64,000 bases of DNA from an uncultured Moraxella sp. (GCA_943908425.1 CALTTC010000007.1:1-64000); one strand, 5' to 3'; positions 1 through 9,598 are shown, numbered from the stretch's first letter. Notes: generated by a model from the sequence alone, not told the origin. Program-made: numbers and translations.

Positions 1-54
1 CCGAAACCGAAACCGAAACCGAAACCGAAACCGAAACCGAAACCGAAACCGAAA
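1..54. repeat. Hexanucleotide tandem repeat, 9 copies of CCGAAA
   Basis: Nine perfect copies of a 6-bp unit start at the window edge, so the array may be longer upstream. In the chpA reading frame the unit reads GAA ACC, giving a Glu-Thr dipeptide repeat. A 6-bp unit keeps the frame whatever the copy number, so slippage would change linker length and not switch the gene off. Confidence 0.95.
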
Positions 55-3000
55 CGGTAGCATTGCCTGAAGTGCTCGCCCCCTTTATCGCGGATGCCAA
101 ACTGCCGGTCGCTGCCAAAATTACTGAGGTGGACGATGATATCAAAGAGATATTTATCGAAGAGGCGGCGGAAGTTTTAGAAAGTATTATTCCGTTGTTT
201 CACAAGTGGAAAGAGACGCCGTCAGACCATAAGACTTTGACGGATATTCGCCGTGGCTTTCACACCCTAAAAGGCTCAGGCAGAATGGTTGGCGCAACCG
301 TGCTAGGCGAGCTTGCGTGGGCAATAGAAAACATGCTAAACCGCGTGCTAGACAACACGGTTACTGTTAGTGAGGGGATGATTAATCTACTCGCTGATGT
401 GCTGACTAGTTTTGATAAACTTGTTGCCTTATTTGCTGAGAATAGTACAGATTGTCCAGAAGAAGTCGTGCTGTGGACAGCGACTGCCCACGCGTATAGC
501 AAAGGCTTGGGTGGTGAGTTTCATTACCCCTTTGGAGCGGCACCAACGTCGCAGGGAGCTGATAAGCCTAAAAATACAACAACCGAAGCCGCTGCCGACA
601 CCGCATTACAGTCCATTAAAGAAGCCAAAGATGTCTTGGCAGGTGCTGAAGTATCTGCGCCACACGATGATGAAGAAGATGTGCTTTGTCAGATTTTTAT
701 TGAAGAGGCGGAAGCGCTTTTACAGACGGTGCGTCAATTCATTGCTGATAGTACTGGACAAAGCGATGTCTTGGTGGCTGATGAGGTGGTGCGCGCCTTT
801 CATACCTTGCGTGGGGCAAGTGGGCTTGCGCCCTTAGTATCGGTCGGTGAAGTGGGTGCGGTGATTGAAAATAGCTTGCAGCAGCTACAGCGTAATGACA
901 CGCCGATGACTGACACGCATTTGCAAGCTTTGGCATCTGCCATTAATTTGATTGAAAAGCATCTTGCCGATTATCATCAGCAAAGCCAAGATGGCAATGA
1001 TGGCACAAGCGAGCAACACGAGGCGGATACGGCGCGCTTAGAGGGCTTACTCGCGGATAGCCAAGAGGCGTTTGATATTGGGGCGCTGATTGCTGATTTG
1101 GATACCTTGCTTGATGCTGAGTTAGAATTAGAAGGGCAAGTTAGCCAAGACGACAGCACAACCCAAGCTTATGCTAAAACGTTATTGGCGGAACTGGATA
1201 TACTGGCGGAGCGCACCAGCGATTCAGCAAAATTCACTGCCTTAACTAACTTGCTCAAACGCAGTTATGAAACCTTGCTTGCCCATCCTAGCCTAGGGCG
1301 AGAGGATGATTTCGTCAGCAAATTACTGGCGGCACATACTGAGCTTGTAGGCTTATTTGACTCCTTAGCCGGTAGTATGTCATTACGCTTAAGTGAGCAA
1401 GTTTTAACCGCATTGAGCCAAAAAATTGGCGAGATGACTGAGTATTATCAAGCGCTTGACGACCATACGCTGATTATAGAACAAGAACCTGCCACCGAGC
1501 ATACGCTAACCACTTATGAGACAGTAGACACGGATGCCGAGCTTTTAGATATTTTCTTGGAGGAAGCGGGCGAGTTAGACCAAGCAATTACGACAGAGTT
1601 TGCTAATTTTAAAGATGACACCAGTAACATTGAAGCGCTAAAAGCCTTGCAACGCCATCTGCATACCATCAAAGGCGGGGCGCGTCTGGCAGGTATCGCT
1701 AGTATCGGTGATTTGACCCACGAGGCGGAAACTGTCTATGAACAAATGGTGCAGGGGCGGCTGGCACCGTCTGTCGGCTGGGTTAATATTATGCAGGGCG
1801 TGCAGGATATTCTTTCGCTACAGATTGAAGAGCTAAAGACCAATAAGCGCACTTTTCACGCCACTCAAGCAGTTAATGAGCTACAAAAATTCCTAAGCCA
1901 AGGGGTGGTTTCTGATGATGCTAGCATTACACAGCCCATCTTTGCTACCGAGGCACCGACACCGGCGGTAGTCCCTGAACTGCTTGATAAGCCAGCGTTG
2001 CCCATTTCCGATTTTCGCGCGCGCCAGTTGCGTTCGTGGGATAACGTCTTGCCTGATGCCGATATTTTGGAGGTGTTCTTAGAGGAAGCGCAGGAGCTTG
2101 TTGAAAGTAGTACGGAGGATTTTCAAGTCTTTCGTAGTAATACCGGCGATGTTGCCACTTTGCAGGTATTGCAACGTAAACTGCATACCATTAAGGGTGG
2201 GGCGCGGATGGTGCAAGCCAGTGGCGTTGCTGACCTTGCGCATGAGATGGAGACGGTATACGAGGATTTGGCAAGCCGTCGTCGTCCTGCCACGCGGATG
2301 GTTATTCAGCTCTTGCTTGCTTGCCATGACTGGTTGGTTGGGGCGATGTCCTTACTACAAGCCAAGCTTAATCCGCCCACGCCGACAAGCTTTATTCAAG
2401 CACTACAAGCATTTAGTCGCAGTCCCGACAGCTTAACCGAGGTGCCAACGGAATCACTCGCTGAAGAATTAGCGGCGATTTCGGCGCACGAAGCCTATGA
2501 AAAAGAGCAACGCGGTGGGCGCGATATTAGCCGTATGCCGCCTATGGCAGGGTTGTTTGGTGCTGAAGAGGACAGTGGCGCCAATAACGAAATGATTCGT
2601 ATCTCCGCGTCGCTTATGGAGCGCATGATTAACCTATCTGGCGAGGCAGCGATTAACCGCGCGCGCATTGATATGAGCATGAGTAGTCTAACGGCAAGTA
2701 TTGAGGAGATGGGAGTAACCGCTCAACGCCTCGCTGACCAGTTGCGCCGAATGGATATTGAGCTTGAGGCACAGATTTTAGCGCAGATTGACGACAAACA
2801 GCTGTTTGAATATGGCGATGAAGGCTTTGATCCGCTAGAGATGGACCAATACTCTTCCCTAAATCAGCTGTCAAAATCCTTGTCAGAATCAGCATCGGAT
2901 TTGCTTGACTTAAAATCTACGTTACTTGAAAAAACCCGTGATGGCGAAAATTTACTATTGCAATTATCGCGCACGCAAGCAGAATTGCAAGATGGTCTTA

Positions 3001-4403
3001 TGTACTCAAGAATGGTGCCATTCTCTCGTCTAACGCCACGCTTGCAACGCATTGTTCGTCAAGTGGCAGGGGAGCTTGGCAAGCAAGTAGAGTTGACCAT
3101 TATCAATGCTGATGATGAGATGGATAGAACCATTTTGGAGCGGATTACCTCTCCTTTAGAGCATATGCTACGTAACGCCATTGACCACGGTATTGAGATG
3201 CCTGATGAGCGCGCCGCGCAGGGCAAATCGCGCACCGGTCATATTGTATTAGAGGCAACGCGTGAAGGAGGGGAGATTCTTATTCATCTCTTCGATGATG
3301 GTGCTGGGGTCAATGTAGAGGCAGTGCGTAAAAAAGCCATTAGCCAAGGGCTGATTGCTCCTAACGATACGTCGCTATCAGATATTGATATTATGCAATA
3401 TATCTTCAATGCGGGTCTGTCCACAACGAGTGTGGTGACACAAATCTCTGGACGTGGCGTGGGCATGGACGTGGTGCGTAGCGAGATTCGCCAGCTTGGT
3501 GGGTCGGTGTCGGTGGATTCCGTGCGCCATCAAGGTTCACGGTTTACTATGCGTGTACCCTTGACGGTTGCGGTGACCGATACGCTTGTTGTGCGCGCTG
3601 CTGACCGCCAGTATGCTGTGCCTTTGGTGCAGATTGATCGTGTTACCCAAGTATCTTCACAAGCATTGCTGGACTATTATCAATCCAATGATGCTACCTT
3701 GATGATTGGTGGTGAGCCGTATCGCTTGCGTTATTTAAATGAGATTTTATCAGGCTCCAATTTTAGTGAATTACTTACGAACCACGACAGCTTACCAGTA
3801 ATTTTAGTCAAAAACCAAATGGGACAAAACCTTGCCTTGCAGGTTGATGAGATTGTAGGCTCGCGAATTGAGGTGGTGGTTAAGCCCCTTGGGCGACAAT
3901 TATCGCACGTTTCTGGCATTTCGGCTGCTACCATTATGGGCGATGGCTCGGTAATGTTTATCTTAGACTTGATGGCATTGATCCGTAATGCACAGGCAAG
4001 AACAGCGGTAGAGATTGACACGCCAAAAGACAGCAAACGCCCTGTGATTATGGTGGTGGACGATTCGGTTACGGTGCGAAAAGTGACGTCGCGGTTCTTG
4101 GAGCGTCAGGGCTTTGAAGTGGTGGTGGCGCGTGATGGGGTGGAAGCGATTGATATTTTACAAGAATTGCGTCCAGACTTGATGTTATTAGACATTGAAA
4201 TGCCGCGCATGGACGGCTTTGAGGTGGCAACACAGGTACGTCACAATGCCCAATTAAGCGATTTGCCAATTATTATGATTACCTCAAGAACTGGCGAGAA
4301 GCATCGCGAGCGGGCTTTAGAGATTGGCGTTACTGATTATATGGGTAAGCCGTTCCAAGAAAATGAATTGCTAGAACGTATCGCTATGCACTTGGCGGTG
4401 TAA
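3..4403 (+). CDS. chpA: ChpA-type hybrid histidine kinase, 5' end outside window
   Basis: CheA-like sensor kinase of the type IV pilus (Pil-Chp) chemosensory system, which controls twitching motility and cAMP in Pseudomonas and Acinetobacter. The frame is open to the left edge, so the gene is partial; a TTG at 63 is only an apparent start. Numbering from 63, phosphotransfer histidines sit in H-T-(L/I)-(K/R)-G motifs near residues 67, 247, 534 and 708, so four Hpt modules are visible. A CheA core follows: dimerisation helices, an HATPase N-box with Asn about 1038, and a CheW-like domain. A C-terminal receiver has its phospho-acceptor Asp about 1377 and a late Lys. The Glu-Thr repeat lies N-terminal to the first visible Hpt. 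chpB follows after 8 bp. Confidence 0.95.
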   Translation, partial: ETETETETETETETETETVALPEVLAPFIADAKLPVAAKITEVDDDIKEIFIEEAAEVLESIIPLFHKWKETPSDHKTLTDIRRGFHTLKGSGRMVGATVLGELAWAIENMLNRVLDNTVTVSEGMINLLADVLTSFDKLVALFAENSTDCPEEVVLWTATAHAYSKGLGGEFHYPFGAAPTSQGADKPKNTTTEAAADTALQSIKEAKDVLAGAEVSAPHDDEEDVLCQIFIEEAEALLQTVRQFIADSTGQSDVLVADEVVRAFHTLRGASGLAPLVSVGEVGAVIENSLQQLQRNDTPMTDTHLQALASAINLIEKHLADYHQQSQDGNDGTSEQHEADTARLEGLLADSQEAFDIGALIADLDTLLDAELELEGQVSQDDSTTQAYAKTLLAELDILAERTSDSAKFTALTNLLKRSYETLLAHPSLGREDDFVSKLLAAHTELVGLFDSLAGSMSLRLSEQVLTALSQKIGEMTEYYQALDDHTLIIEQEPATEHTLTTYETVDTDAELLDIFLEEAGELDQAITTEFANFKDDTSNIEALKALQRHLHTIKGGARLAGIASIGDLTHEAETVYEQMVQGRLAPSVGWVNIMQGVQDILSLQIEELKTNKRTFHATQAVNELQKFLSQGVVSDDASITQPIFATEAPTPAVVPELLDKPALPISDFRARQLRSWDNVLPDADILEVFLEEAQELVESSTEDFQVFRSNTGDVATLQVLQRKLHTIKGGARMVQASGVADLAHEMETVYEDLASRRRPATRMVIQLLLACHDWLVGAMSLLQAKLNPPTPTSFIQALQAFSRSPDSLTEVPTESLAEELAAISAHEAYEKEQRGGRDISRMPPMAGLFGAEEDSGANNEMIRISASLMERMINLSGEAAINRARIDMSMSSLTASIEEMGVTAQRLADQLRRMDIELEAQILAQIDDKQLFEYGDEGFDPLEMDQYSSLNQLSKSLSESASDLLDLKSTLLEKTRDGENLLLQLSRTQAELQDGLMYSRMVPFSRLTPRLQRIVRQVAGELGKQVELTIINADDEMDRTILERITSPLEHMLRNAIDHGIEMPDERAAQGKSRTGHIVLEATREGGEILIHLFDDGAGVNVEAVRKKAISQGLIAPNDTSLSDIDIMQYIFNAGLSTTSVVTQISGRGVGMDVVRSEIRQLGGSVSVDSVRHQGSRFTMRVPLTVAVTDTLVVRAADRQYAVPLVQIDRVTQVSSQALLDYYQSNDATLMIGGEPYRLRYLNEILSGSNFSELLTNHDSLPVILVKNQMGQNLALQVDEIVGSRIEVVVKPLGRQLSHVSGISAATIMGDGSVMFILDLMALIRNAQARTAVEIDTPKDSKRPVIMVVDDSVTVRKVTSRFLERQGFEVVVARDGVEAIDILQELRPDLMLLDIEMPRMDGFEVATQVRHNAQLSDLPIIMITSRTGEKHRERALEIGVTDYMGKPFQENELLERIAMHLAV

Positions 4404-4411
4404 GGGCGCGC

Positions 4412-5332
4412 ATGCAGTTTGTTATCGTTACCGACAGTCAAAAACAGCGCTTAGCCCTTGCAGAAGTGGTGGATAGACTTGGATTTTTTGTAGTGGCGAC
4501 GTTTCAAGCTGCTGAACTTGCCAGCGCTAATCTCCCCAAAAAGTGCGTATGGCTTGTGGATACCGATGATTATACCGAAGCCTTACAAACAGCGATTGCC
4601 GATAGCTTGCCAGACTATGTGGTGATGGGTTTTAATGCTGCACCTTACAAGGCAACCGGGGACATTTACGAGCGTTGGCAACGGATTGTCATGCGCCGAT
4701 TAGCGGAGCTTTTGCATTTGTCGGTGCCGACCAAGACTACGACGCCTTGTCAATCTAAGCCGTGGCGCTATGTGGTTTTTTTGGGAGCGTCTATGGGCGG
4801 TCCCGATGCGCTTAAGTTATTTTTGGATAGGTTACAGCCAGAGTTGCCGTTGGCGATTTTGCTTGCCCATCATTATGACGCGCAGATGTTGGATGGGTTA
4901 CCAGCAATTTTAACACGGCATAATAGCTGGCGTTGTAAGGTGATTAACACCACGCAACGCTTACAAGCTGGCGTGTGCTTGATCGCTCCCATTCATCAGC
5001 AGATTGTCTTTGATAGTACCGGGCGGGTCATGCTTATCAACAAGCCTTGGGATGGTGATTATCGCCCCAATATCGGTCAGTTACTAAAAAACGCTAGCGA
5101 TGTTTTTGGTAGTCAGATGTTTGGGATTATTTTTTCAGGGATGGGCGATGATGGCAGTCAGCATGCGCGCGAACTGCCCATGAACAATAGTCGGCTGTGG
5201 GCGCAAGACCCAAGTACCTGCCAAAGCCCAAGTCAGCCCAATGCCTTTATTGCGACCGGTGTATGCCAGTTTGTGGCTAGCCCGACCGCGCTTGCTGACC
5301 GTATCAATGAGTTAATCGGCTATACGGCGTAA
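4412..5332 (+). CDS. chpB: CheB-like methylesterase ChpB
   Basis: Protein-glutamate methylesterase that would demethylate the pilus chemoreceptor (PilJ) in the Pil-Chp pathway. The C-terminal half has the CheB catalytic triad: Ser127 in a GASMGG motif, His153, and Asp247 in a GMGDDG motif. The N-terminal 110 residues occupy the place of a receiver domain but show no clear phosphorylatable Asp/Lys set, as in other ChpB proteins. It sits 8 bp after chpA and is probably cotranscribed with it. The ATG at 4412 is kept because nothing better lies nearby, although the ribosome binding site is weak. Confidence 0.9.
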   Translation: MQFVIVTDSQKQRLALAEVVDRLGFFVVATFQAAELASANLPKKCVWLVDTDDYTEALQTAIADSLPDYVVMGFNAAPYKATGDIYERWQRIVMRRLAELLHLSVPTKTTTPCQSKPWRYVVFLGASMGGPDALKLFLDRLQPELPLAILLAHHYDAQMLDGLPAILTRHNSWRCKVINTTQRLQAGVCLIAPIHQQIVFDSTGRVMLINKPWDGDYRPNIGQLLKNASDVFGSQMFGIIFSGMGDDGSQHARELPMNNSRLWAQDPSTCQSPSQPNAFIATGVCQFVASPTALADRINELIGYTA

Positions 5333-5359
5333 TTTATCCGCTTATTATGAGACAAGATT

Positions 5360-5842
5360 ATGAGACAGATTAAAAAACATGCTTTTGAGCCTGTCAGCTT
5401 ACTAACGGTAGAAAATGGCGTGTTAGAGCTGGCGGTTATTCCGGCAAGTAATCAGCCGGACTGGCTTGTGCCCAAGGCTTTGATTTTAGCGATTGCCCCC
5501 TATGCTGAGCGTATTTGGACCTATCTGTGGCAAGGACAGGAAGTGTCGGTTTATCATTTAACCGCCCGTGACGAGCCAGTGGATAAGCTTGTGGTGCTAG
5601 AAAGTAACAGTGACGTTCATCGCTTGGCATTGCAGACAGCTGGTGAAATTAGCTATAAAAATGTGCGTATCTCTGATGTTAAAGACGCTACACTGTCGGC
5701 AGATATGCGCGCGCGTATCAGCGAAAATAACGTCGGTGGCGGGCTGGATTTTTTATATCAGTTGGTGAGTATTGGCGAAACGTTGTATATTGTGCCAGAA
5801 CTTGATTTGATTAGCCACCAATTGGTAGACTTGGACAGTTAA
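5360..5842 (+). CDS. chpC: ChpC-like (CheW-type) chemotaxis adaptor
   Basis: A 160-residue cytoplasmic protein directly after chpB. Position, length and a beta-rich CheW-like pattern, including a late ISVG-type turn (LVSIGETLYIVPEL), fit ChpC, the accessory CheW-like adaptor of Pil-Chp clusters in Pseudomonas. Sequence similarity to CheW is faint by eye, so the name rests mainly on synteny. The ATG at 5360 follows a GAGACAAG stretch; another ATG at 5347 is out of frame. It is the last gene of the chemosensory group here. Confidence 0.62.
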   Translation: MRQIKKHAFEPVSLLTVENGVLELAVIPASNQPDWLVPKALILAIAPYAERIWTYLWQGQEVSVYHLTARDEPVDKLVVLESNSDVHRLALQTAGEISYKNVRISDVKDATLSADMRARISENNVGGGLDFLYQLVSIGETLYIVPELDLISHQLVDLDS

Positions 5843-5941
5843 GTGGAACAAATTGCCGGCATATTTTTTTACAAATTTTTGCTATCTCTCTACTGGATTT
5901 GTCGCTTACAATAACTGCTTTAAATTATCGGATGACCACCC

Positions 5942-6472
5942 ATGGACAACCATTCTGTGTCTGCCATCAAGCATACACTACTAACACGCTTATTGCACCA
6001 CGGCTCGGCAGTGCTTATTGTATTGCTTTGGGTATTGGTGGAATTTAGAGAAGAGTTGGGAATGGTAGGCATCAAGGCAATGTCGCTACATAAATCCTTT
6101 GGCGTGATGTTTTTATTGTGGGTGATTGCTAGAATCATTAACGCTTTATTGCGCCCCAAAATTGCGATAGTACCTGCCCCCAAATGGCAAACGGCTCTAG
6201 CACACTTAACGCATGCCGGGCTGTATGTATGTATGCTGGCAATGCCGATTTGTGGTATTTTATTATTGCAATATGACGGTTATCCGGTAAGTTTTTTTGG
6301 GTTTGAGTTACCGATGTTCGTTGCTCCAGACAGTCGCCTAGTGCATACTTTTGAGGAGCTACACACTGACATTGTATTTAGCGTGTTAATTGCCTTGGTG
6401 GTTGCCCATATCGCCGCTGCCATCTATCATCAAGTGGTGTTGAAGGACAATTTATTGGCTAAGATGAAGTAA
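5942..6472 (+). CDS. Cytochrome b561 family protein
   Basis: A 176-residue inner-membrane protein with four hydrophobic segments, matching the CybB type of di-haem cytochrome b561, thought to pass electrons between quinones and periplasmic acceptors. Histidines in the helices suit haem ligation (residues near 19, 53, 90 and the C-terminal HIAAAIYHQ region). It stands alone between the chemosensory genes and tRNA-Trp. Start ATG at 5942 gives a short N-terminus before the first helix; no strong ribosome binding site is seen. Confidence 0.85.
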   Translation: MDNHSVSAIKHTLLTRLLHHGSAVLIVLLWVLVEFREELGMVGIKAMSLHKSFGVMFLLWVIARIINALLRPKIAIVPAPKWQTALAHLTHAGLYVCMLAMPICGILLLQYDGYPVSFFGFELPMFVAPDSRLVHTFEELHTDIVFSVLIALVVAHIAAAIYHQVVLKDNLLAKMK

Positions 6473-6487
6473 TTTTATCAAAAAAAC

Positions 6488-6515
6488 TTGCATTTAACGA
6501 TTTTTTGGTTATAAT
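6488..6515 (+). promoter_or_regulatory. Sigma-70 promoter of tRNA-Trp / secE operon
   Basis: TTGCAT at 6488-6493, a 16-bp spacer and a perfect TATAAT at 6510-6515, placed 18 bp before the mature tRNA. It probably drives tRNA-Trp and the downstream secE-nusG-rplKA genes. Confidence 0.85.
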
Positions 6516-6532
6516 AGTGGCTCTAACCCTTT

Positions 6533-6608
6533 AGGCGACTAGTTCAATTGGTAGAGCGTCGGTCTCCAAAACCGAATGTTGGGGGTTCGAGTCCCTCGTC
6601 GCCTGCCA
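6533..6608 (+). tRNA. tRNA-Trp (CCA)
   Basis: A 76-nt cloverleaf with acceptor AGGCGAC pairing GTCGCCT, a GTTCGAGTC T-arm, and anticodon loop CTCCAAA (anticodon CCA). The CCA tail is encoded. tRNA-Trp immediately before secE is a common arrangement in bacteria. Confidence 0.97.
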
Positions 6609-6691
6609 CATTTTTAATGTATATGCTGTTTTAAAAGACTTGGATAACAAGTCTTTTTTATGCACCTAAGCAAGTTTGGCGACCTTTTGTT

Positions 6692-7117
6692 ATGCTAAAA
6701 AAAACTCCAGAGCCTGTCGTTATTTCTAAAGAAAGCGTTGTTGACGTTGCCAAAAAACGCTCGGCTCTAGATATTGTTCTGTGGCTTATTGCAGTTGCTT
6801 GTGTGATTGCCGCAACGCTTGCCCCTGAATATCTGCCCGGTATGTGGGCACCTGCCAATGATACTTGGGTATTGATTGGGGTAACGCTTGGTCTAATTGT
6901 TGTCGCTTTAGTGTGTATTGCGCTTACCCATCAGGGGCGAGCATTTAAGACTTTGCTAAAAGATGCCGGTATTGAACTACGGCGCATTACTTGGCCCACC
7001 AAAAATGAGACGGTTACCTACACTTGGCAGGTGATTGTGGTGACGGTCATTGCTGGTATTTTGATTTGGTTGTTGGATAACTTTTTTAATTATGTTGTTG
7101 GGCTTATTTTAGGCTAA
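6692..7117 (+). CDS. secE: Preprotein translocase subunit SecE
   Basis: Essential subunit that clamps SecY in the Sec translocon of the inner membrane. At 141 residues it is the longer proteobacterial form with three membrane segments (about 30-50, 57-77 and 110-135). The conserved amphipathic stretch LRRITWPTKNE precedes the last helix. Order tRNA-Trp, secE, nusG supports the call; nusG starts 24 bp downstream. Confidence 0.96.
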   Translation: MLKKTPEPVVISKESVVDVAKKRSALDIVLWLIAVACVIAATLAPEYLPGMWAPANDTWVLIGVTLGLIVVALVCIALTHQGRAFKTLLKDAGIELRRITWPTKNETVTYTWQVIVVTVIAGILIWLLDNFFNYVVGLILG

Positions 7118-7141
7118 TAACGTTGTGGATTTGGACGATTT

Positions 7142-7684
7142 ATGAGTGATAATAAGCGTTGGTATATTATTCAAGCGTTTTCAGGCTATGAAAAGCAAGT
7201 GCAACGCTCACTATTAGAGCGTATCAAGCGTAGTGATTTTGCTGATTTGTTCGGAGAAGTGCTTGTTCCGACCGAAGAAGTGGTAGAAATAAAAGACGGC
7301 AAAAAACGTACGACCGAGCGTAAACTATTCCCAGGTTATGTGTTAATTGAAATGCACATGCAAGACGAAACTTGGCATATTGTCAAAAACTGCCCAAATA
7401 TCAACGGCTTTATCGGTGGTACGCCTGAAAACCCAGCGCCAATCACTAAGGTGGAAGCTGATCGTATTTTAAATCGTTTAAAACAAGGTAATGAAGCGCC
7501 GCGTCCGAAGACATTATTTGAGCCGGGCGAAGAAGTGCTGGTTATTGATGGACCTTTCACCGACTTTAAAGGGTTGGTAGAAAAAGTGGATTACGAAAAG
7601 TCTAAGCTTGAACTTACAGTAAGCGTTTTTAACCGCCCAACGCCTGTGGAGCTAGAGTTTTCTAAAGTAGAAAAAATTAACTAA
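7142..7684 (+). CDS. nusG: Transcription termination/antitermination factor NusG
   Basis: NusG binds RNA polymerase, suppresses pausing and links it to Rho and to ribosomal protein S10. The N-terminal NGN domain starts with the typical RWYIIQAFSGYE motif. The C-terminal KOW domain contains GEEVLVIDGPFTDFKG at about residues 127-142. The 180-residue length is typical. It lies between secE and rplK, the conserved order. Confidence 0.98.
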   Translation: MSDNKRWYIIQAFSGYEKQVQRSLLERIKRSDFADLFGEVLVPTEEVVEIKDGKKRTTERKLFPGYVLIEMHMQDETWHIVKNCPNINGFIGGTPENPAPITKVEADRILNRLKQGNEAPRPKTLFEPGEEVLVIDGPFTDFKGLVEKVDYEKSKLELTVSVFNRPTPVELEFSKVEKIN

Positions 7685-7762
7685 ACTGACATTCATCGCC
7701 CGTTTGGGCAAGTTCGGGGAGCTAGCTCGCTAGCGTTTTACCCATTAATTAGGAGAAATCTC

Positions 7763-8194
7763 ATGGCAAAGAAGATTGATGGCTACATCAAGCTACAAGT
7801 GCCTGCCGGCAAGGCAAACCCATCGCCACCTATTGGTCCTGCACTGGGTCAAAAAGGGGTGAACATTATGGCATTCTGTAAAGAATTTAATGCCGCCTCC
7901 GCTAATATGGAGCAAGGCTTGCCAATCCCTGTGGTCATCACTGTTTATAACGACAAGTCATTTACTTTTGTGATGAAGTCACCACCTGCCGCTGTGTTAT
8001 TGCGTAAAGCTGCTGGCATCACCAAAGGTTCAAGCACGCCAAACTCTAACAAAGTAGGTAAAGTAACCCGTGAACAGCTTGAAGAAATTGTAAAAACTAA
8101 AGATGCAGATTTGACCTCGGCAGACCTAGATGCGGCAGTACGCACTATCGCGGGTACCGCGCGTTCAATGGGCATTACCGTGGAGGGTGTGTAA
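7763..8194 (+). CDS. rplK: 50S ribosomal protein L11
   Basis: L11 binds 23S rRNA at the GTPase-associated centre. The 143-residue protein shows the N-terminal KLQVPAGKANPSPPIGPALG motif and the C-terminal RNA-binding domain ending in GTARSMGI. A clear AGGAGA ribosome binding site precedes the ATG. The stop codon abuts the rplA start, so the two are translated together. The 78-bp gap after nusG contains small inverted repeats but nothing I can assign. Confidence 0.98.
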   Translation: MAKKIDGYIKLQVPAGKANPSPPIGPALGQKGVNIMAFCKEFNAASANMEQGLPIPVVITVYNDKSFTFVMKSPPAAVLLRKAAGITKGSSTPNSNKVGKVTREQLEEIVKTKDADLTSADLDAAVRTIAGTARSMGITVEGV

Positions 8195-8896
8195 ATGGCT
8201 AAATTAACCAAACGTCAAAAGCAAATCGCTGAAAAAATTGACGCTGATAAATTGCATACCATTGGCGAAGCAGTAGAGATTCTAAATAGCTTACCGCCAG
8301 CAAAATTTGCTGAATCAATTGATATTGCTATCAATCTAGGTGTTGATCCACGTAAATCTGACCAAGTAGTACGTGGTGCCACCAATCTACCAGCCGGTAC
8401 TGGCAAAACTAAGCGTGTTGCCGTATTCGCTCAAGGTGCTGCTGCCGATGCCGCCAAAGAAGCCGGTGCAGATATTGTTGGTTTTGAAGATTTGGCAGAG
8501 AGTATCAAAGCGGGCAACATGGACTTTGATGTGGTAATTGCCTCTCCTGATGCCATGCGTGTTGTTGGTCAGCTAGGTACGATCTTGGGACCACGTGGCT
8601 TAATGCCAAACCCTAAAGTAGGTACTGTCACTGCGGATGTTGCTACTGCTGTTAAAAACACTAAAGCTGGTCAGGCACAATACCGTGTTGATAAAGCAGG
8701 TATTATCCATGCTTCTATCGGACGCATTGGTTTTTCTGGTGAGCAAATTGAGCAAAATGCTACCGCTTTGCTTAACGATCTAAAGCGCGCCAAACCTGCT
8801 ACTTCAAAAGGCGTGTACATCAAAAAGATTACTTTGTCTAGCACCATGGGTCCTGGTATTGCAATCGACCCTGTACCGCACCGTAGTCAAGCATAG
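8195..8896 (+). CDS. rplA: 50S ribosomal protein L1
   Basis: L1 forms the mobile stalk near the ribosomal E site and in many bacteria represses the rplK-rplA mRNA. At 233 residues it is full length and has the conserved GPRGLMPNPKVGTV motif at about residues 129-142. The ATG directly follows the rplK stop codon. Confidence 0.98.
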   Translation: MAKLTKRQKQIAEKIDADKLHTIGEAVEILNSLPPAKFAESIDIAINLGVDPRKSDQVVRGATNLPAGTGKTKRVAVFAQGAAADAAKEAGADIVGFEDLAESIKAGNMDFDVVIASPDAMRVVGQLGTILGPRGLMPNPKVGTVTADVATAVKNTKAGQAQYRVDKAGIIHASIGRIGFSGEQIEQNATALLNDLKRAKPATSKGVYIKKITLSSTMGPGIAIDPVPHRSQA

Positions 8897-8914
8897 TTTT
8901 GAGCCTTGCAAATC

Positions 8915-8944
8915 TTGTGTATGCAAGTTTGCTTGTGCTATAAT
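8915..8944 (+). promoter_or_regulatory. Promoter of rplJ-rplL
   Basis: TTGTGT at 8915-8920, 18-bp spacer, TATAAT at 8939-8944. It lies just after rplA and matches the known internal promoter position in this superoperon. Confidence 0.75.
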
Positions 8945-8949
8945 AGTGA

Positions 8950-9090
8950 AAGAATTTAGTTCAGCACGTGGTTATTGTGCTGTCTAAGACCGTAGGCGAT
9001 ACTTAGTATCTTAAAATACCAGCCTACGCAGACGGCAATTTGCCGTATTGGTGCAAAGCATTTGCTTTGTTTTACTATCATTATGGAGAC
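8950..9090 (+). promoter_or_regulatory. rplJ leader (L10-L7/L12 autoregulation region)
   Basis: About 140 nt of non-coding transcript lie between the rplJ promoter and the GGAGA ribosome binding site, with several short complementary segments. In gammaproteobacteria this leader binds the L10-(L7/L12) complex to repress translation. The assignment rests on position and size; I did not derive the full fold. Confidence 0.5.
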
Positions 9091-9094
9091 CCTT

Positions 9095-9598
9095 ATGGCG
9101 TTAAATCTTCAAGATAAACAAGCCATTGTTGCTGAAGTTAGTGACATTGCCAAAGGTGCCCTATCTGCTGTGGTTGCCGACTCTCGTGGCGTAACTGTTG
9201 GCAATATGACCGAACTGCGTAAGCAAGCTCGTGCAGCTGGTGTTGATATGCGTATTGTTAGAAATACGCTGTTGCGCCGTGCGCTAGCTGGTACGGATTA
9301 CGAATGCATGAATGATGTATTCGTTGGTCCTACGTTGATTGCTTTTTCTAACGAACATCCTGGGGCAGCTGCCCGTTTGTTTAAAGAATTTGCTAAGACG
9401 AACGACAAGTTTGAGATTAAAGGGGCAGCCTTTGAAGGTCAATTTATTGATGCAAAATCAATTGACCGTTTAGCTACCTTACCTACTTATGATGAAGCGA
9501 TTGCTCGTCTGATGGGTACAATGAAAGAAGCAGCAGCAGGCAAATTGGCACGTACTTTGGCTGCATTACGCGATAAATTAGAAGCCGACGCGGCTTAA
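9095..9598 (+). CDS. rplJ: 50S ribosomal protein L10
   Basis: L10 anchors the L7/L12 stalk to the ribosome. The start is set at 9095 (ATG GCG TTA), preceded by GGAGA; an upstream in-frame start at 9062 would add 11 residues foreign to the family. The resulting 167-residue protein has the usual RNTLLRRAL motif near residues 52-60. The C-terminal helix that carries L7/L12 dimers is present. rplL follows after 23 bp. Confidence 0.97.
   Translation: MALNLQDKQAIVAEVSDIAKGALSAVVADSRGVTVGNMTELRKQARAAGVDMRIVRNTLLRRALAGTDYECMNDVFVGPTLIAFSNEHPGAAARLFKEFAKTNDKFEIKGAAFEGQFIDAKSIDRLATLPTYDEAIARLMGTMKEAAAGKLARTLAALRDKLEADAA

Noticed and set aside
9062..9094. N-terminal extension of L10
   Set aside because: The extra residues are unlike L10, and a proper ribosome binding site sits before the internal ATG at 9095.
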